DNA of 64,000 bases, from the NCBI RefSeq assembly GCF_031877795.1, contig NC_133971.1, positions 66,152,463 through 66,216,462 on the forward strand, given 5' to 3'. This stretch comes from Strix aluco. Taxonomy: Eukaryota; Chordata; Aves; Strigiformes; Strigidae. Below are positions 37,191 to 51,500 of the stretch, in pieces (the first letter of the stretch is position 1; each line of letters starts with the position of its first letter). A program made the position numbers and the translations under genes. The notes below the pieces were generated by a model, which was given only the letters and a program-made list of their open reading frames with translations, was not told where the DNA came from and did no database searches.

Positions 37191-40100
37191 GTACCTGGCA
37201 CATGTAGAAAGACCTTTCATGATAACATCCCACCCCTCCCAGCAATAAATCACAAAAGGGTGAGGATAGTAGAGCCACCTACACTGTTAGTAACACTGAG
37301 ACTTCTGTAGTTTTCATGAATTTATTTTATTTGGACAGTTGGATTTGGGGGCTGGGAGCCCTTGAGGGCTGGTGCATGCCTCAGCAGATTGTCCAGTCCT
37401 GATTTGGCCAAACCATTCTTTTTTGTTAGAAGTCTCTCATCTTCTATATAAGTACAAGATTATGGTTGAGAAGAAAACTGACTTCTCTACCTCAAAAAAA
37501 TGCTACACACTCCTCACTTTTTTCTATTATGATCATGCTTGATGTGATAAACAGTGAAGCAAGTCAGATTGTACAAAAAGTCAGCTGGTTCTCAGAAGAT
37601 TACTTTTAGTATGATGTGATATAATGAGTTTGAGTAGTGAGAAAAGCCTGAGAGCCTCCTGCATCCATTTTATCACTATCTGTTACAATCTGTCCATGTG
37701 ACACTCGCTAATCTGATGCTTTCACTCACTAGCTTGCTTTCATGTGAGTCTGCAGTGTCTGGTAATGTTTATTTTTCTTCTGATAATCCTGCTCACAGAG
37801 GCAGACTCCAGAGACTCCATGCCAGAGTCTCCTCTCTCTACACCATGTCTTAATAAAGTGGCTGGAAGCGGTCTTTTTTCCTGAAATAGCACTGGAGTGT
37901 ATCAGGGCAACAATGGCCTGAAATACACTGCTGCTCCTCAAGAGTGATTATTCCATGTTCCCCAATTGTTGACTAAGATGTTTTTTCCCTCCTGTCAATT
38001 CCCATGGGCAGATCTCAGAAAGCTTTCCTCAGTACCAGTAGCGATCTAGTTGAAGCTGTTCCATTTTTCCATCCATTGCAGTTAGTTCAGATTCCAGATG
38101 CTCAAATTTTCCATAAATTGCTGAAGCTATCTCCTAAAATAAGGAAATCACAGGGTCATTAGTTCAGTCCCATGAGCAACCCTTGACTAAAATCTCAGGT
38201 TAGGCAAGGCCAGTTCTCTTGACTTCAGCATCCTTGCTCAGTTGGAAATGTTTCCTTCTTCAGTTACCTGCACCTTTATTGTCTTTATCTGTATCCCCTC
38301 AAAAAGCATTTATGGGTATCTAAGCATAAATGAGTGATCCTAATTCAATTAAAAAAATTAAAATATTTAGAACTGAGCCTAAAGAAAGTTGACCTCCTTG
38401 TTTACTCCTGCCCTGCAGACTCTATCTCTCAATATCAAATTGAATATTATGGTGTGTTCTTGTACACACAAAATGCTTTCCATCTAAATTTTTTCCTGAC
38501 TCCTCCATAGTGAGATAATCTCAATTCTACTACCTTACTGTGGCTTTAATTTGGCATAAATTTTCTGGCAACTTTGTGTTACTCAGTATTATATCAGATG
38601 AAAGAAACAGGATTCAGCCTTCAACAATGAACTCATTTTGTTATGGCAGAATTTTCTTGTGCAATGTAATAGGGGTGCTGGAAATGGGGAGAACGTAAAA
38701 AGGCAAAGCAACAACAGTGTATTCTTCATCATTTAGCTGTGGTTTGATAGCTCTAGCCATATTTGTTATTTACTATACAAGTCTTTCTTTACAGAATGTG
38801 GTGTAATAACTAACTTTCAGTATTATTTTCTTGGGTTGTCTGCCTCAGCTTTGTTAAAAATTTTCTGCACCACCTCTGAAAATGCTTGGCTCCAAAAATT
38901 GTAGTTAATTATGTTGTGGTTACTTCATAGGAAAAAAACCATTTTGCTGCCACTTGAATCCTTTAGAACAGGAAAAAAAATGTGCTCTTTACAGAGGTAC
39001 TCAAGGGTTGGGACACAAGACAATTTTTTTATTTTTGAAGACTGCATACACATGCTTTTTTATTCACTCTCTTTCCAAGTATCCCTGATTCAGCTGAAGC
39101 TACAGTCCTAAAATATCCACAGGGCAGTTGCCTACATATGGCAAATGGTGGTTTTCCTGAACTGCAGCAGATTCTCTCATTGGAATTTCAGTCAGGACCA
39201 TTTATAGTTATTAAAGCACTTAGGTAAAGGAAAAAATAAATAAAACTACAGATGCCAATAATTTTTATTTAAATTCAGGGATGACTAAAAGTCCAAGGGC
39301 AGTCTGCAACTCAGTAAAAAGATTACTAAATCTGAGATATGAAAAGAGGGACTGGTTACTGGAATATGAATTGTTTTTATTGGAAATGATAGTGTATGTG
39401 TTTGCCTATCTGTCTATTTATGACACGAAACTTGATCCAAGCACATTTTTCCTGTGCAACATGTTAAGTGTTGCAGGGGTTTTGAATACGTATGTAATGG
39501 TAAAGTATACTCGAAAGCTGCTATTGTGAACTTACCCAGTTTTCTCTCAAAACTTGTCAAAAACCCTTATGAAACAATAACGGTAATTAATAAATGGGTT
39601 TGTATAACAGGTTTTGAACCTGAGTTGAAAAGAAAATGTTTTGCATATGGTGCTGAGTAATTTTTGTAACACTGAAAGTGCATTTTTGTAGCACTTCAAG
39701 CTATTTTTTCACAGTTTGATGCAGAAGACAGCGTCTGTTCAAAACTTCTGCTAAATTTATGCCTTAGTATATTTCTAAAGCATTCACTAGAGAAATGGGA
39801 GCTCTTCTGTTGTTGTCTGTGACCATTTTACCACTCAAAGGTTATGGGAAAGAACATTAAAATGGGGTAAAGAGCAACAGAATATGCAATTAAATGAGAA
39901 GAATTTCTCTCAGTGTAGCTGATTAAGTACACCATCAGGCAGAAAGTTAAGTAAACATACAGTCATAGAAAAAAAATCCTACACTGGGGGAAAGACTCCT
40001 TTGGTTCTTCTTATAAGAAGAATTGCTAAATGGCAAGTCTAATTCTCATAAGAACTTTGTTGCAAACTTTGTACTCAACATTTGGAGCTTATCCTGTCAA

Positions 40101-42147
40101 ACAGAAAGTACAACCACATGCAGCATGAGAGAAACATTTCAGTTTGTATGACAAATGTCATTTAAAAATGGGCTTTGCTTTTAATTTAGAACATTGTAAA
40201 CACATCAGGAGAAAGTAGTTTTGATCATTTGCCAAATATTGCACAAGTATTTAGACTAATAAATAGCCTTCTATAACAGGAAGTGTACTGTATATTTTAT
40301 GCGTTCCCACAATTTTTAAGAGAAAGTCTCATCCCTTCTGTTTCACAGATGTTTCTAGAGAAAAGGAAAACTAGATAAAATAGCAGATATTATTATCAAA
40401 AAAACATTTCAGTCATGAGCTAAAGATTTAGGAACATTAAGAGTACATTATAAATAAGAGTACATTTTAATTAGAGGTTTTTGCTCACTGATTAGTCTTT
40501 CAGACCCCAGGTTAAAGTCATGACTTACTGAATAAAATATGATGTATAGTTAAGAAAATAATCATAGGGTCTATCATCTCATTATTTTCATTGTGTAAAT
40601 TACAAAGTAAGGCATATTCCAGCTGTTAGGAAAACCAACTGGTCTAGTTTCCAATGCAGTTATTAAAGCATGTGGATCAGACCTATGAATGTACGAGGCA
40701 CCAAATATTCTGTCTCATGCTGCTGCTTCCAAGGCTGTGATATGCACTGAGATCTAAGGGTTTTATCTGGTAAACTTTGTGCTGGGCTCTCCCTTTTGTA
40801 TCCAAAATGTCACAGGAAGGAAGCAAGCCCAAACAACCTCTATGCCTTTTAGGTGTGGCAAAAGCTTTCTTACTTACATTCCCTTACCATCTGGCTTTAA
40901 GGGCTGATGGTATGGAACAAGCAAAAATAGTTCCAAACATGGAAAGAATATTTTTGCATGAGGGGTGGTGGTACATGTTATATCAAGGAATGCATGATTA
41001 TCTTATTTATATCATTTGGGTTTTCACAGGAGAAAGATGTTCTGTGGTTAACAGAGGTAACTTCAGTTAAATTCTGCAGAAATTTGGTGCAACTTTGGGA
41101 AAGGCATAGGACAGTATGCAGACTGCTCAGCAAGTTCTTGGAATGAGTTAGCAATAATGTTTTGATGCAGACAGTGAAGCATGCAAATAGTGAAAGAGCC
41201 TTTAAAGCTGGATTCTAACCAATGAGTTTGAGAATGTTGAAAGTGCGAAGTGGATCAGAATGACCATGACATGAAAGCTGATCCCTTTTAAAAGATGGAG
41301 CAATATAAGATGAAATCAACAGACTGAAAAAAATGCAGAAATCAGGAAGAAAAATCAAAGAAGTAGAAGGTTTAGGATAACTGGCAAAGAAGTGATACTA
41401 AGGCCACAAAGTAGGAGATGGGGAATGTAGGAAGGGAGCAATTTGTTTTATGATGAGTTTCACTGGTACCAAGCATAAGCAAAACATACAGAAGGTGGAA
41501 ACTAGGTTCAGTTATGTAAGCACACGTGAAGGTCTGAGGTAGAAAATGAGCTTACAGGAAGGTATCTTGTCTGCTGGACAGGCATCTGTCTGCTACAGGA
41601 CAGAAAGGAGGAAGTAATGGTAGATAATGCAGAAAAAATTTAAAGGTTTAATATGTTTGGATTAGCATTCTCTAACAAAATTAATGGAAGCATGTGGCCA
41701 AGACAATACCTGTACGGGATAGTGTAAGAATACTTTAGTAAGCTGGATGTTTTCAAATTGACAGAGACAAAAGAATTCCAACTTTGGATTCTTACAAAGT
41801 AAGGATTTGTGAGATTCTTGCTTGAACAAGGAGATAAATGGGTCTATTCCTTGAAGCTCCTTTAGCCCTACCTTTGCACAGTTCTGTAATCTGTCTTGGC
41901 TCTAGTTGCTTATCTCCTTAACAAACCCTCTCTGTCTCAGAAATCATTATATATAAAAATGAATCAATATTTGCAATCTATTTGGGAATAGTGTTGATCG
42001 GACTGCTGTCTTATGAGTACAACCAAAGAATCAATATTTAGATAATTGTCAAGGAATACATGTGCTTATCTGTAGCTATACAAACCATGTGTGTCCCTAC
42101 TTAGGAACATAGGCTTAGCTGTCTGTGGATGTACCGTTGCCAGCAAT
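37191..42147. other. Intergenic DNA
   Basis: AT-rich; no gene, RNA or intact mobile element is recognised. Confidence 0.5.
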
Positions 42148-42255
42148 ATCATAGAATCATACAATTTCTCAAGTTGGAAGGGACCCACAAGGATCATTGA
42201 GTCCAACTCCCTGCTCCTCACAGGACCATTTAAAACTAAATCATATGACTAGTAT
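42148..42255 (-). mobile_element. CR1 LINE 3'-end fragment, minus strand
   Basis: ATCATAGAATCATACAATTT and AAGTTGGAAGGGACCCACAA, followed by ATTGAGTCCAACTCCCTGCT, are the reverse complement of a CR1 3' tail. The match fades after AAACTAAATCATATGACTAG near 42255. Confidence 0.8.
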
Positions 42256-42322
42256 ATGTATGGTAGTGGAGATGCTGCAGGAGTCACTGCTATGTAGAAT
42301 AAGAAATCATATTCTCAGTCCT

Positions 42323-42388
42323 TACTATGAGGGGGCAAGCTGTTTGTATTATTTCTACTATGAGGGGGCAAGCTGTTCGTATTATTTC
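42323..42388. repeat. Tandem duplication of a 33-bp unit
   Basis: Units at 42323–42355 and 42356–42388 are identical except for one T/C difference (TGTTTGTATT against TGTTCGTATT). The near identity indicates a recent duplication, just beyond a CR1 fragment. Confidence 0.95.
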
Positions 42389-43189
42389 TAGTCTGGCTTT
42401 CATTAGATGTTAGTGTTCTACTCTTCTCCCCATCTCCATTTCATCAGATCTTTTATTTATTGCATCTTATCACTATTGTTACAAATAAAAGCTTACAGAG
42501 TGAAATTTAATGTAATTGGATGACGTTTTCTTTTTATAACATGTAAAATTGCATATATAGCCTTTATGATTTGCTTTAGATCTGACTTCAGCCACTACTG
42601 AAAACCATTCCTTAATAATACATAAAAATGCCAGGTAGTGGTCTAGCTATCCCTATGTGCTTTTTGAATTATGGTTCTATTTAGGAAATATGTATTTATT
42701 ATACACTTTTTGAAGGGATTATTTCAGTTATAAATTATTTTCATTATCTTTTAGACTTGCTATCACATTTTGACCTGTATCTGAATACCAACTAATTAAA
42801 CACTTTATCACCTCATCAGTTCTTTTTTGAAATGTCAGATTATTTCTACTATTATTTTGTTACATAGCAATAAGAATTATATTGGTAAGAAGACCCAATT
42901 CTCTCTTGAAAAAGGTTTAGCTCATTGGATCAGAATTTGCATACGGATCTAACTACGAACTTGATTTAGTTCAAAAATGCAGATAAACGGAAAACTGTGA
43001 TATTTCACATTTATAATGTCAAAAAGCTGTACTGTCCAACAAAGATGTTTTTGAAATTATTAGCTAGGCTGTATAGTAAAAAGTGTATTAATTACTTTCA
43101 GAGAATGTAATTCTTAAGAAAAGGAATTTGTAATTCCTTTGACTAGACAGTAATTTTTTCAGAGTCTTTTTCTTGCCTTGATCTCAGAC

Positions 43190-43480
43190 AATCATAGACG
43201 CTACAGTTGGAAAAATCCAGTTAAGTCACATCTACCATCAATGCAAAAGAACATATTCTTCACTATTTTTCTAAACTAATCTAAAAATTACCAATTACTG
43301 GATTTTCATTTCATATTGTAGCAATTCCCTTACATGTTCTCATTGACAAGAATAAATTGTTTTTCCTGATACAGTTTAACTCAAGCTTTCTCTTTCTAAC
43401 TGTACCATGTGACACTGTAAACATAGATCTGTCTAGGTTCAGTATCTTTTACTTTCCTTGTCACTTTTCATCTGTCACCC
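43190..43480 (-). mobile_element. Possible ancient CR1 fragment
   Basis: AATCATAGACGCTACAGTTGGAA resembles a decayed CR1 tail, and weak CR1-like words follow (for example AATAAATTGTTTTTCCTGAT). The divergence is high and the call is tentative. Confidence 0.35.
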
Positions 43481-46400
43481 CTTTTCAGTTACCTTACCTT
43501 TTAAGAAGCAGGGCTTTCTCAAAGTGAGGAACTGAAATTTTCTAAAAATAAGACCTTTTTGAGTACTCAGGTTAAAGTAGCTAAAATTCATAGTCACTTT
43601 CAAGTGCAGGGGATTGGAAGTGCATCATGTCTTTCTAGTAACATGGTTTATGAGAAAATATATCAAATTTAGCAGAAAGGCAGAGAAGGTAGAAGAAATA
43701 TTCAGAATGTGGATTAAAATTATACACAAAAAACTAAGGAAACATTTCTTTCAGGATAAAATAAAGTGAAATCCTGCCCCTAATGTAGTTAAAAGGAATA
43801 TAACCATTGAGTTCAGTGGTACCAGGATTTTACTATGTCTATCTTGAAACATATTCAATACTTTTAAAGTTAATTTAATCTGAAGACACAGTGGAGGTTT
43901 TCTACTACTTTGTCATAGAGCTGAATGAATAAAAATATTATCTTGTATGAATTGTCCAATGATAATCCAATTTCAGTTGTCTGCTTTAATTTAAAATTCC
44001 AAATTAATAAATGTAGAGTGTTCTGTAGTAAAAATTTCCAATGTATGTAAAAACTGAGTATATATTTTCTGTTTCGTCAATTAAAACTTAGGGTTTTTCC
44101 CAAAATTATTTTGTGGTTCATCTGCCAAGTCTTGTAAAAAGTTACTTTTTTTGGAAATCTTTGAAACACTTAAGTGTATAAAATAAAATAATTCAGTAGC
44201 ATTATAGCATAACAAAAATTATAGCCAACAATGTTAAGGTATAACAAGGGAATTGAATCTGAGCATGCTAGGAAAGCATTTAAGGGAAAAAAGCATTAGG
44301 AAATGCATGTCATTTTGCTTGTGTAATTTGTCATTACGAAGAGAAAAATAAATATGTAGATCAGAGGTGAAAGTTCAGTTTTACAGAAAGTCCCTTCCTG
44401 TATTTTTAACACTTATTAAAAGGGAAAATTGCAGGTCTTACAATCTCTTTTGGAATTTTGCTTGGGAGAGGATGAAAAAGTATCCACTCCTTTGTAATAA
44501 CTGTCTTGCAGTTGGAGCTATTGAGATCAAACGGCATTTACTTCTTTCCATTTGACCTCATGGAAAAGTGGTTACCTATGATTCCTGTACACAAGAGAGG
44601 CCTTTCTCAGACAGACAGGCTAAGGGTGGTAACAAGGTCACCTACAAATTCCCTGAGAAATTTCACAAGTCATTTATGACTGACAAGACCAGCATTGCAA
44701 AGAATTAATTGATCTTGTTTATGAGGTGGGTTTGAACAACACAACTCAAGAGTCTGAGTGAGTTTCCTAGTTCTCTTCCCTCCATCCTTGATGTCTCTCA
44801 TATGGATAGCTATACCTCAAAGCAAAAGATTTTTTCACATTTATCTTTAAGCTCTTGCAAACTTTCCATCTGAGGACACCACCTGAACTGACACTAATAG
44901 GTCATACAATGTTATTCACAGCATTTTTGAGAATCTTGCCCAGTTATATGAATAACTTGTTCCTTTAGAGCAGTTTATTGCTTCACTGAGGGGGAAAAAA
45001 AAAGCAACAATGTATAAACACAGTACTTTGTTTAGGTCCTTATAGCCACTATATACAAAAGGCAGCTTTAAAACTGGTTTCAGAGTAGAAAAAAATCAGC
45101 AGATATTTGCATGGATTTAACTCCTGCTATGACACTGTTTCAATATTACCATATTGAACCACTTTTATCCAGAACATACCTGTTTTTTTCATATGGCTCA
45201 TTTCTAAACTGTGGGCCCTCCAATGGAAAAACTGCAACTTACCCAGTTTGTATGACTTTTGACAGGTGAAAAGTTAGCAAAAGGGACATGACTGGCATTC
45301 CAGTGATGTCACTGACAAAATGTCATTCTCTGTAACAAGACATGGAGATGACATATAAGGCTAGCTGCCATATCTTTCAAGACAATTTCCTCCAAGGTCA
45401 ATCTCAAAAAATGACTGGGCCATTCCAGTTTAAAGCCCGAGGCAGGCATTCAGCATGGCAAACCTGAATGGCTACATTTATTATAACTGTAAACCATTTT
45501 ATGATGTGGGCAGGTGGACAAATGTAGGCGGCATCTGACTATAATACAAAACAGTTTTCCACTTTTGCCCTTCACATACAGAAAAAAACAGCGGGTCTGG
45601 ATGAAAAGCCAGCCTCCAAGTAGTTAAATGTCTCTAATCTATTCTGCATCTCATACGCAAGTGTGTGTGGGAATGCTTGTAAATTTAATGAAGTGCTGAC
45701 CGAAAGAAGTTTATGCCTGGCTTCCAATTAGATACTAATAAGCTAACCTTAGGTAGCATAAACTCTTTCTTATTATGAAGATGGAATATGTTAGCTATAA
45801 GCAGCCCCAGTTCCCCAACTTCATAACATTGTCAAGACCTTTTTTTTTCTTTTTTTTTTTTTTTTTTTTACAGAACAAGCTTTTCCTTTTAACCTCTTGG
45901 CTCAATTCCCTTCTTTTTTGAAGTCAGTGTGACCTCCCCATTGGTTCCAGTGGGTTTTGGATTGGAGTCTTAGATGTGCAGCTGTTGCTAATGCAGGGTT
46001 AAGTATTCAAATACTGCACAAAATGAATAACAACAGTGGTTTATAAATTTATCTTGTACAATAATCTAACCCAGAAGATAGAACAGAGGACAAGAGGATA
46101 TCTATTCCTTTTTCTTAGATCTCACAGGTAGTATGTGGTCATAGGTCATTCTCCACATATTCAGGTCTAGTTGCACATTCCAGCTATCTCCTGGCTCCAA
46201 GTTTAGGTAAGATCTGGGCGTTTTTGCCCCTCTGTTAGAAAGGGGACAGAATAGAAATGGTTTACAGTATGCTTCACCTGCATCTTTTATGAGGTCCACC
46301 TGTATGATGCATCTTCAATGTAAGCACTGTGGCCTCTGTTACTCTGTACAAACACTATACTAGTCAGTTTCCTGAGGCATAAAAAGTGAACTTTACTGCT

Positions 46401-47867
46401 TAATTCTTCAAAAAGCATTCCTGGTATCATGATACAGAGCATTTCAACACCCATCTCTTAAGACACTTAGTTGCTCTGCGGGGTTCTATAGGCTTTTCGA
46501 ACCAATATGTCCATGAGAAAAGGCGGACACTCAAGAGTGGGATATCCAAAAAACCAATTTAGTCAATAGGGAAATATTGAGGAAAACAATATATTATTAA
46601 AATTTTATCTTGTCCATAAGGCTCCTTAGTCCTATAATTATAAAAGAAATTGCTTTGCCACTTACTGGGACTTTTATAAATGTATTTAGAAGGTTGCAGC
46701 ATCTCTTTACATCTTCTCTTTCCAAAAATTGTTGTCTTGAAATTGTTATCATTAATCTCTTACCTTTGTTGTTAGTTTCCTATTAATAACAGTGTAACAG
46801 CTGGTTACATTCTATACTGGGCATGGAAAAGTAGCTCACTTGGTGCCACTGAGCATCTTGTAAGTGCATTTTTTTTTCTACAAGACATACTGTATCTGAC
46901 AAGTCTGACAGGGCACCTAATATAGCCAGTAAGAAGTTTTCAGTCAGCCCATGAAATTGAAGTCTTAGCTAAAGTAAAAATGACTAAAAAGATGCAAAAT
47001 CTGATCTCAGAGAAACATCACTCTGTGAACATGCCAAAATTAGTTTGAATAAATCTTTAAATGGTACTTCAATTAATTTTTCCAGTAATGAAAAAGAGTA
47101 TATGTACAATCTCTTAATTAAAACTTGTTTATCCTCCTATTCTCATTCAGAAAACACACCTATCTTCACTTCTTGTTCACTACTGTGGCTATTTTGTGTA
47201 CTTCTGTTTTGGTACATGTGATGGTTCAAGGTATAAACACTTAGAAAGCTTGGTTTTATGATACACTTGTGTATGTTCTTTACATATGACTCTAAAAACA
47301 ACACTGTATTTTAAAATTTTAAAGGAGGATTTTCCTCCAACAGACTTAAATAATAAATTGCCTATTTGTATATACCTGTGTACTTTTTCCTTTTAGCTTG
47401 TTACCTAAGCTTTGCTATTTGAACAATGGTTTTCTTCTTCTCTAGGCTCACTTTCTTTATGTCTTTATGTCTCCTGTCATGAAGTTCTAACTGAATTTGG
47501 GACATCAGTCATTTCCATGGCAATGGACTGATGCTTTAAACATATGATTATGATGAATTCAACATAGTATTGAGTAAAAGGAAAACAAGACTATGAGCAA
47601 GCAAGATTTTATTAGAGCACAACGGTGTTCTGTTAAAAGGGTGGAGAAAGGAATATAAATGCTGAATACACTTCCCCTTTTTAACATTACAGTTCTGCAT
47701 GATGGTCCACACATTGTGGTTATTTATTTCAGATGTTCACAATATTTGATGTAACATCTGTGGCATTCAGACATTGCCAAAAGTTTCAGACATACTCATT
47801 AATCTTGTTCTTACATATCTGATGTAAGACACAGTGGGTTTTCATGACTACCTGCAGTTGTAAATAC
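43481..47867. other. Intergenic DNA
   Basis: No gene is recognised. A long pyrimidine/poly-T tract at 45840–45869 is the only conspicuous simple sequence. Confidence 0.5.
45840..45869. repeat. Poly-T tract
   Basis: Nine T, one C, then twenty T. Confidence 0.9.
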
Positions 47868-48560
47868 AATCATAGAATCACAGAATCATAGAATGGTTTG
47901 GGTTGGAAGGGACCTTAAAGATCATCTAGTTCCAACCCGCCTGCCATGGGCAGGGACAACTTCCATTACATCAGGTTGCTCAAAGACCCATCCAACCTGG
48001 CCTTGAACACTGCCAGGGAGGGGGTATCCAACTTCTCTGGGCAACCTGCTCCAGTGTCTCACCACCATCACAGTGAAGAACTTCTTCCTAACATCTAATA
48101 TAAATCTATCCTCTTTCAGTTTAAAGCCATTACCCCTTGTCCTATCACTACATGCCCTTGTAAAAAGTTCCTCTCCAGCTTTCTTGTACCTTTAGGTAGT
48201 GGAAGACTGCTCTAAGGTCTCCCTGGAGCCTTCTCCAGGATGAAAAACTCCAATGCTCTCAGCCTGTTCTCATAGTGGAGGTCCTCCAGCCCTCTGATCA
48301 TCTTCATGGCCATCCTCTGGACTTCCTCCAACAGGTTTATGTCCTTCTTATGTTGGGGGAACCAGAACTGGATTCAGTACTCCAGGTGGGGTCTCACAAG
48401 AGTGGAGTAGAGGGGGAGAATCACCTCCCTTGACCTGCTGGCCACACTTCTCTTGATGCAGCCCAGGATACAGTTGGCTTTATGGGCTGCAAATGCACAT
48501 TACCAGATCATGTTGAGCTTCTCTTCAGTCAAGCTCAGTAGAGGTATTAGGCTCTCATCA
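47868..48560 (-). mobile_element. CR1 LINE, 5'-truncated, minus strand
   Basis: The plus strand opens with AATCATAGAATCACAGAATC and ATGGTTTGGGTTGGAAGGGA, the reverse complement of the octamer-repeat CR1 3' end. It runs about 690 bp through well-preserved CR1 words (AACCTGCTCCAGTGTCTCAC, TTCCTAACATCTAATATAAA, CATCCTCTGGACTTCCTCCA) to about 48560. It is the best preserved CR1 in the window and therefore probably the youngest. It covers the 3' UTR and only the extreme end of the reverse transcriptase frame, with no intact protein. Confidence 0.92.
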
Positions 48561-51500
48561 CCTCTGAAAAATAATTCTTAAAACATTTCAGGTTAACCTC
48601 TGAAAAACTGGAACACAGGCAACCACTGGGAAATATGGCTGTACATTAATTTGTCTTAGTAAGTTTATGTTAAGAAATGCCATAGGTTTAACATATTAAG
48701 AGTCATAAAAACACTTCTTTTAAAAAAATATTTCTAGTCCAGCACAATCTAATTTATGTAATGAAAAAAATATCCTGTTTTCTGTAAATGACATTCCCGT
48801 TAGCTGAATTCTGTTATTATGAAGTGTCTTGAGTACAACACAGATATACACATGGATGTGGATTTCTGCTTGGTCAGATTCCTACTGCAGGCTAAAGGGC
48901 TACTGGTGGCATTAGAGATTGTACTAAAAATCTCTAATGCAGACCCCGGTAAGCAGTGACACCTCCTCAGAGGTTCCATCTTGTTCCCAACTCATCCTAT
49001 ACTGTGTAGCTCAGCTGAAGCTATACTGACAAGGCTTATATTGTGACTGAGGAACCATGCTGCGGTGATATCAAAACTACAAATACAAGTATAAAAGCTT
49101 TATTCTATAGTTAAAGACGCTATATTATTCTATGTTTCTGTGCAATGGCTACTGGAAGGATTGTCAATTTTAGTCCTGCTCTGCCCAAGATGCATGAATT
49201 CAAAGAAGTATGGCATGTCTCCTTTAAGGTTCACTGGCAGAAAGTGCAGGATGAAGATGGAGAAAGACGCCAAGGATACTCCATATCTCTGTTGCAAGAA
49301 ATATCGATCTTGAGGTCATAATTAGAGTCTGATTAACACATGGATTAAAAATAACACCAAGAACTGTCCCAACATACCTAACTGTATTAAATATGTATTC
49401 CAGCATTCACAGTTTACTAACTCTTATGAACAGCTGGGAATTTCTTTCACCAAGCAGTTTTAAAATACTGTTTCAGAACATGGAAACATCCCATTCTTGT
49501 TGATACTTCTTCCACCTATTGTTAAGACTGCATATACCACAGGAGAATGACATGTTTGAAAGACTTCAATGAAGAAGGAAATTATCAATTTTCAGGTATA
49601 CTGTTGAAACAGCACAAATGTTACAAAACATCTGAAAGTTATGGGCCACTTCTGAAGTAGAAGACTGTGGGCAGTATTAGCCTAACATCTGGCTTAGTCT
49701 TGGAAACCTTGTTTAGGTTTTTTGAAGTCTTCCACTTTATTGAGGTGCTTAGCTACATAAACCTTTTTTTTTGCCAGTTGCTGCCAGGGCTGAGAAGACA
49801 AAGTATATTGTGTTCTGCTTAGCAGATAAAACATACTTCACAGGGCATAAGGCAACTGGAATATAGTTTCACCTTCCAGACGACATACACAAAAAGATAC
49901 TATCTAGGAAGAAAATGTTAACTATGACTCTGATACAGGTTAATTTTTGTAATAATTTTTCTTTAATTGATGTGTAATTGCCAAACATGATTCCTAGATG
50001 AGATCCTAATTTTGAGTATCTACAAGAACATGCCTTTAAAGAATGTTAAGAAATGAGAAATCTGAAAATTGCTGTGTTGGAAACAGCTGTTTACTGGCAT
50101 TGGTGAATAGCTCTGTATTCAGTCTGTGCCTACACACATAAAATACTAGCCACTTAGTATGTATTTTTCTTTTTTTTTCACATACCAATTGCTAGGTTTG
50201 TTCTTTATCTTAAGGATCTTGCTTCCTTACATAGACAAATGAATTACACTGGGGTGTTTAAGTAGAAAAAAGGTTATGATGAAACCATTTTGACAAAACA
50301 TGGAGTCCTTAGTTTATGTTTATCCCAATTCATCCATTCTTGTATACATGTGAGTTATAAAGACTGTGGCTATTTAACCTTTTGCTCTGCCCTGGAAATT
50401 TGGGTCATAAGGTCATTCAGATTCTTTGACTTCAGAAGAGTTCTTAAATACGACAGAATAAGCTTTCACTGAAAATGCTTATTCAGCTTAACAGACTGTC
50501 TTAATTGCATCAGTATGTAATGAATGCAGGAAACTACAGTTAAGGTTAGAACGTAAAAGATAACCTAGTCTAATGAAACGGAATACAATATCAAAAAAGC
50601 ACCCAGTGTTTTCCCCATATGGGGTGAAAAAGAATGCAAGGCATTCTTAGAAAGAATGAAATATATTCAGTAGATCTCTGCATGACAATCATAAGACTGA
50701 AAAGGAAAAGCAATGAACATAAATGTTTTATATCGCAACAGCTTAAAATTTATCTTCAGTGATTTGTGCATAATGCATCATATTTTTCAAGCAGAAACTA
50801 TGCAACATTTTCTTCAAAAATGCTGCAGCTTTTAGCAGAAAGGTAAGCAATATCTTAAACTACACATATTACCTACAGTACATCCACAGTAAGCTCAGTT
50901 ATTGTGTTTAGACATAAACCACCTAAAAAAAAAAAAAAGAAAAAGAAATTAGCCGAACAGAAGGAGAATGTAGTTATGCCATTCAGAAACGTAATATACA
51001 TCTTAACTCCCAGCTTGTTCATGAACAATAATAAAGAATTACATCTGAGAAAAACAGTCTATGAAGTGCTGTTGATTTTTCTATAACATTTTATAACTTG
51101 AGCATAAAAGACCAGATTTCTCTTAGCTCCTAGTAGGGACCTGGATTTCAAGACAAATATATTGCCTTTAAAAAGCAGAGGGTTTCTTGGTAAGTTCTTT
51201 CCACTAGAAATCACACTAAATCAGGACAGAAGCATTAAAATATTTTTCATCTCCTGATTGTAATGATGACAGTAATTTTTAATTTGTTTCATTGAGAGTT
51301 CTACTGAAATATCCTTTATTACTTTAATATAAAAACTTTTAAACAAAATGTTACTCAGATGAATTGCCCCTTTATTTTGCCAAATGCTTGTTTGGACAGA
51401 AACCAATTCTCTGCATTTAGATATGTTTTTTATTTAGTTAGTAATTCTTTGTCCAAAATGCTTTCTTCTCTGGGCTAATACCTAGTTCTATTTCATTCTT

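Noticed and set aside
36616-37278. 220-codon minus-strand frame
   Set aside because: It overlaps CR1 sequence and a GC-rich tract, other frames of similar length overlap it, and no domain is seen.
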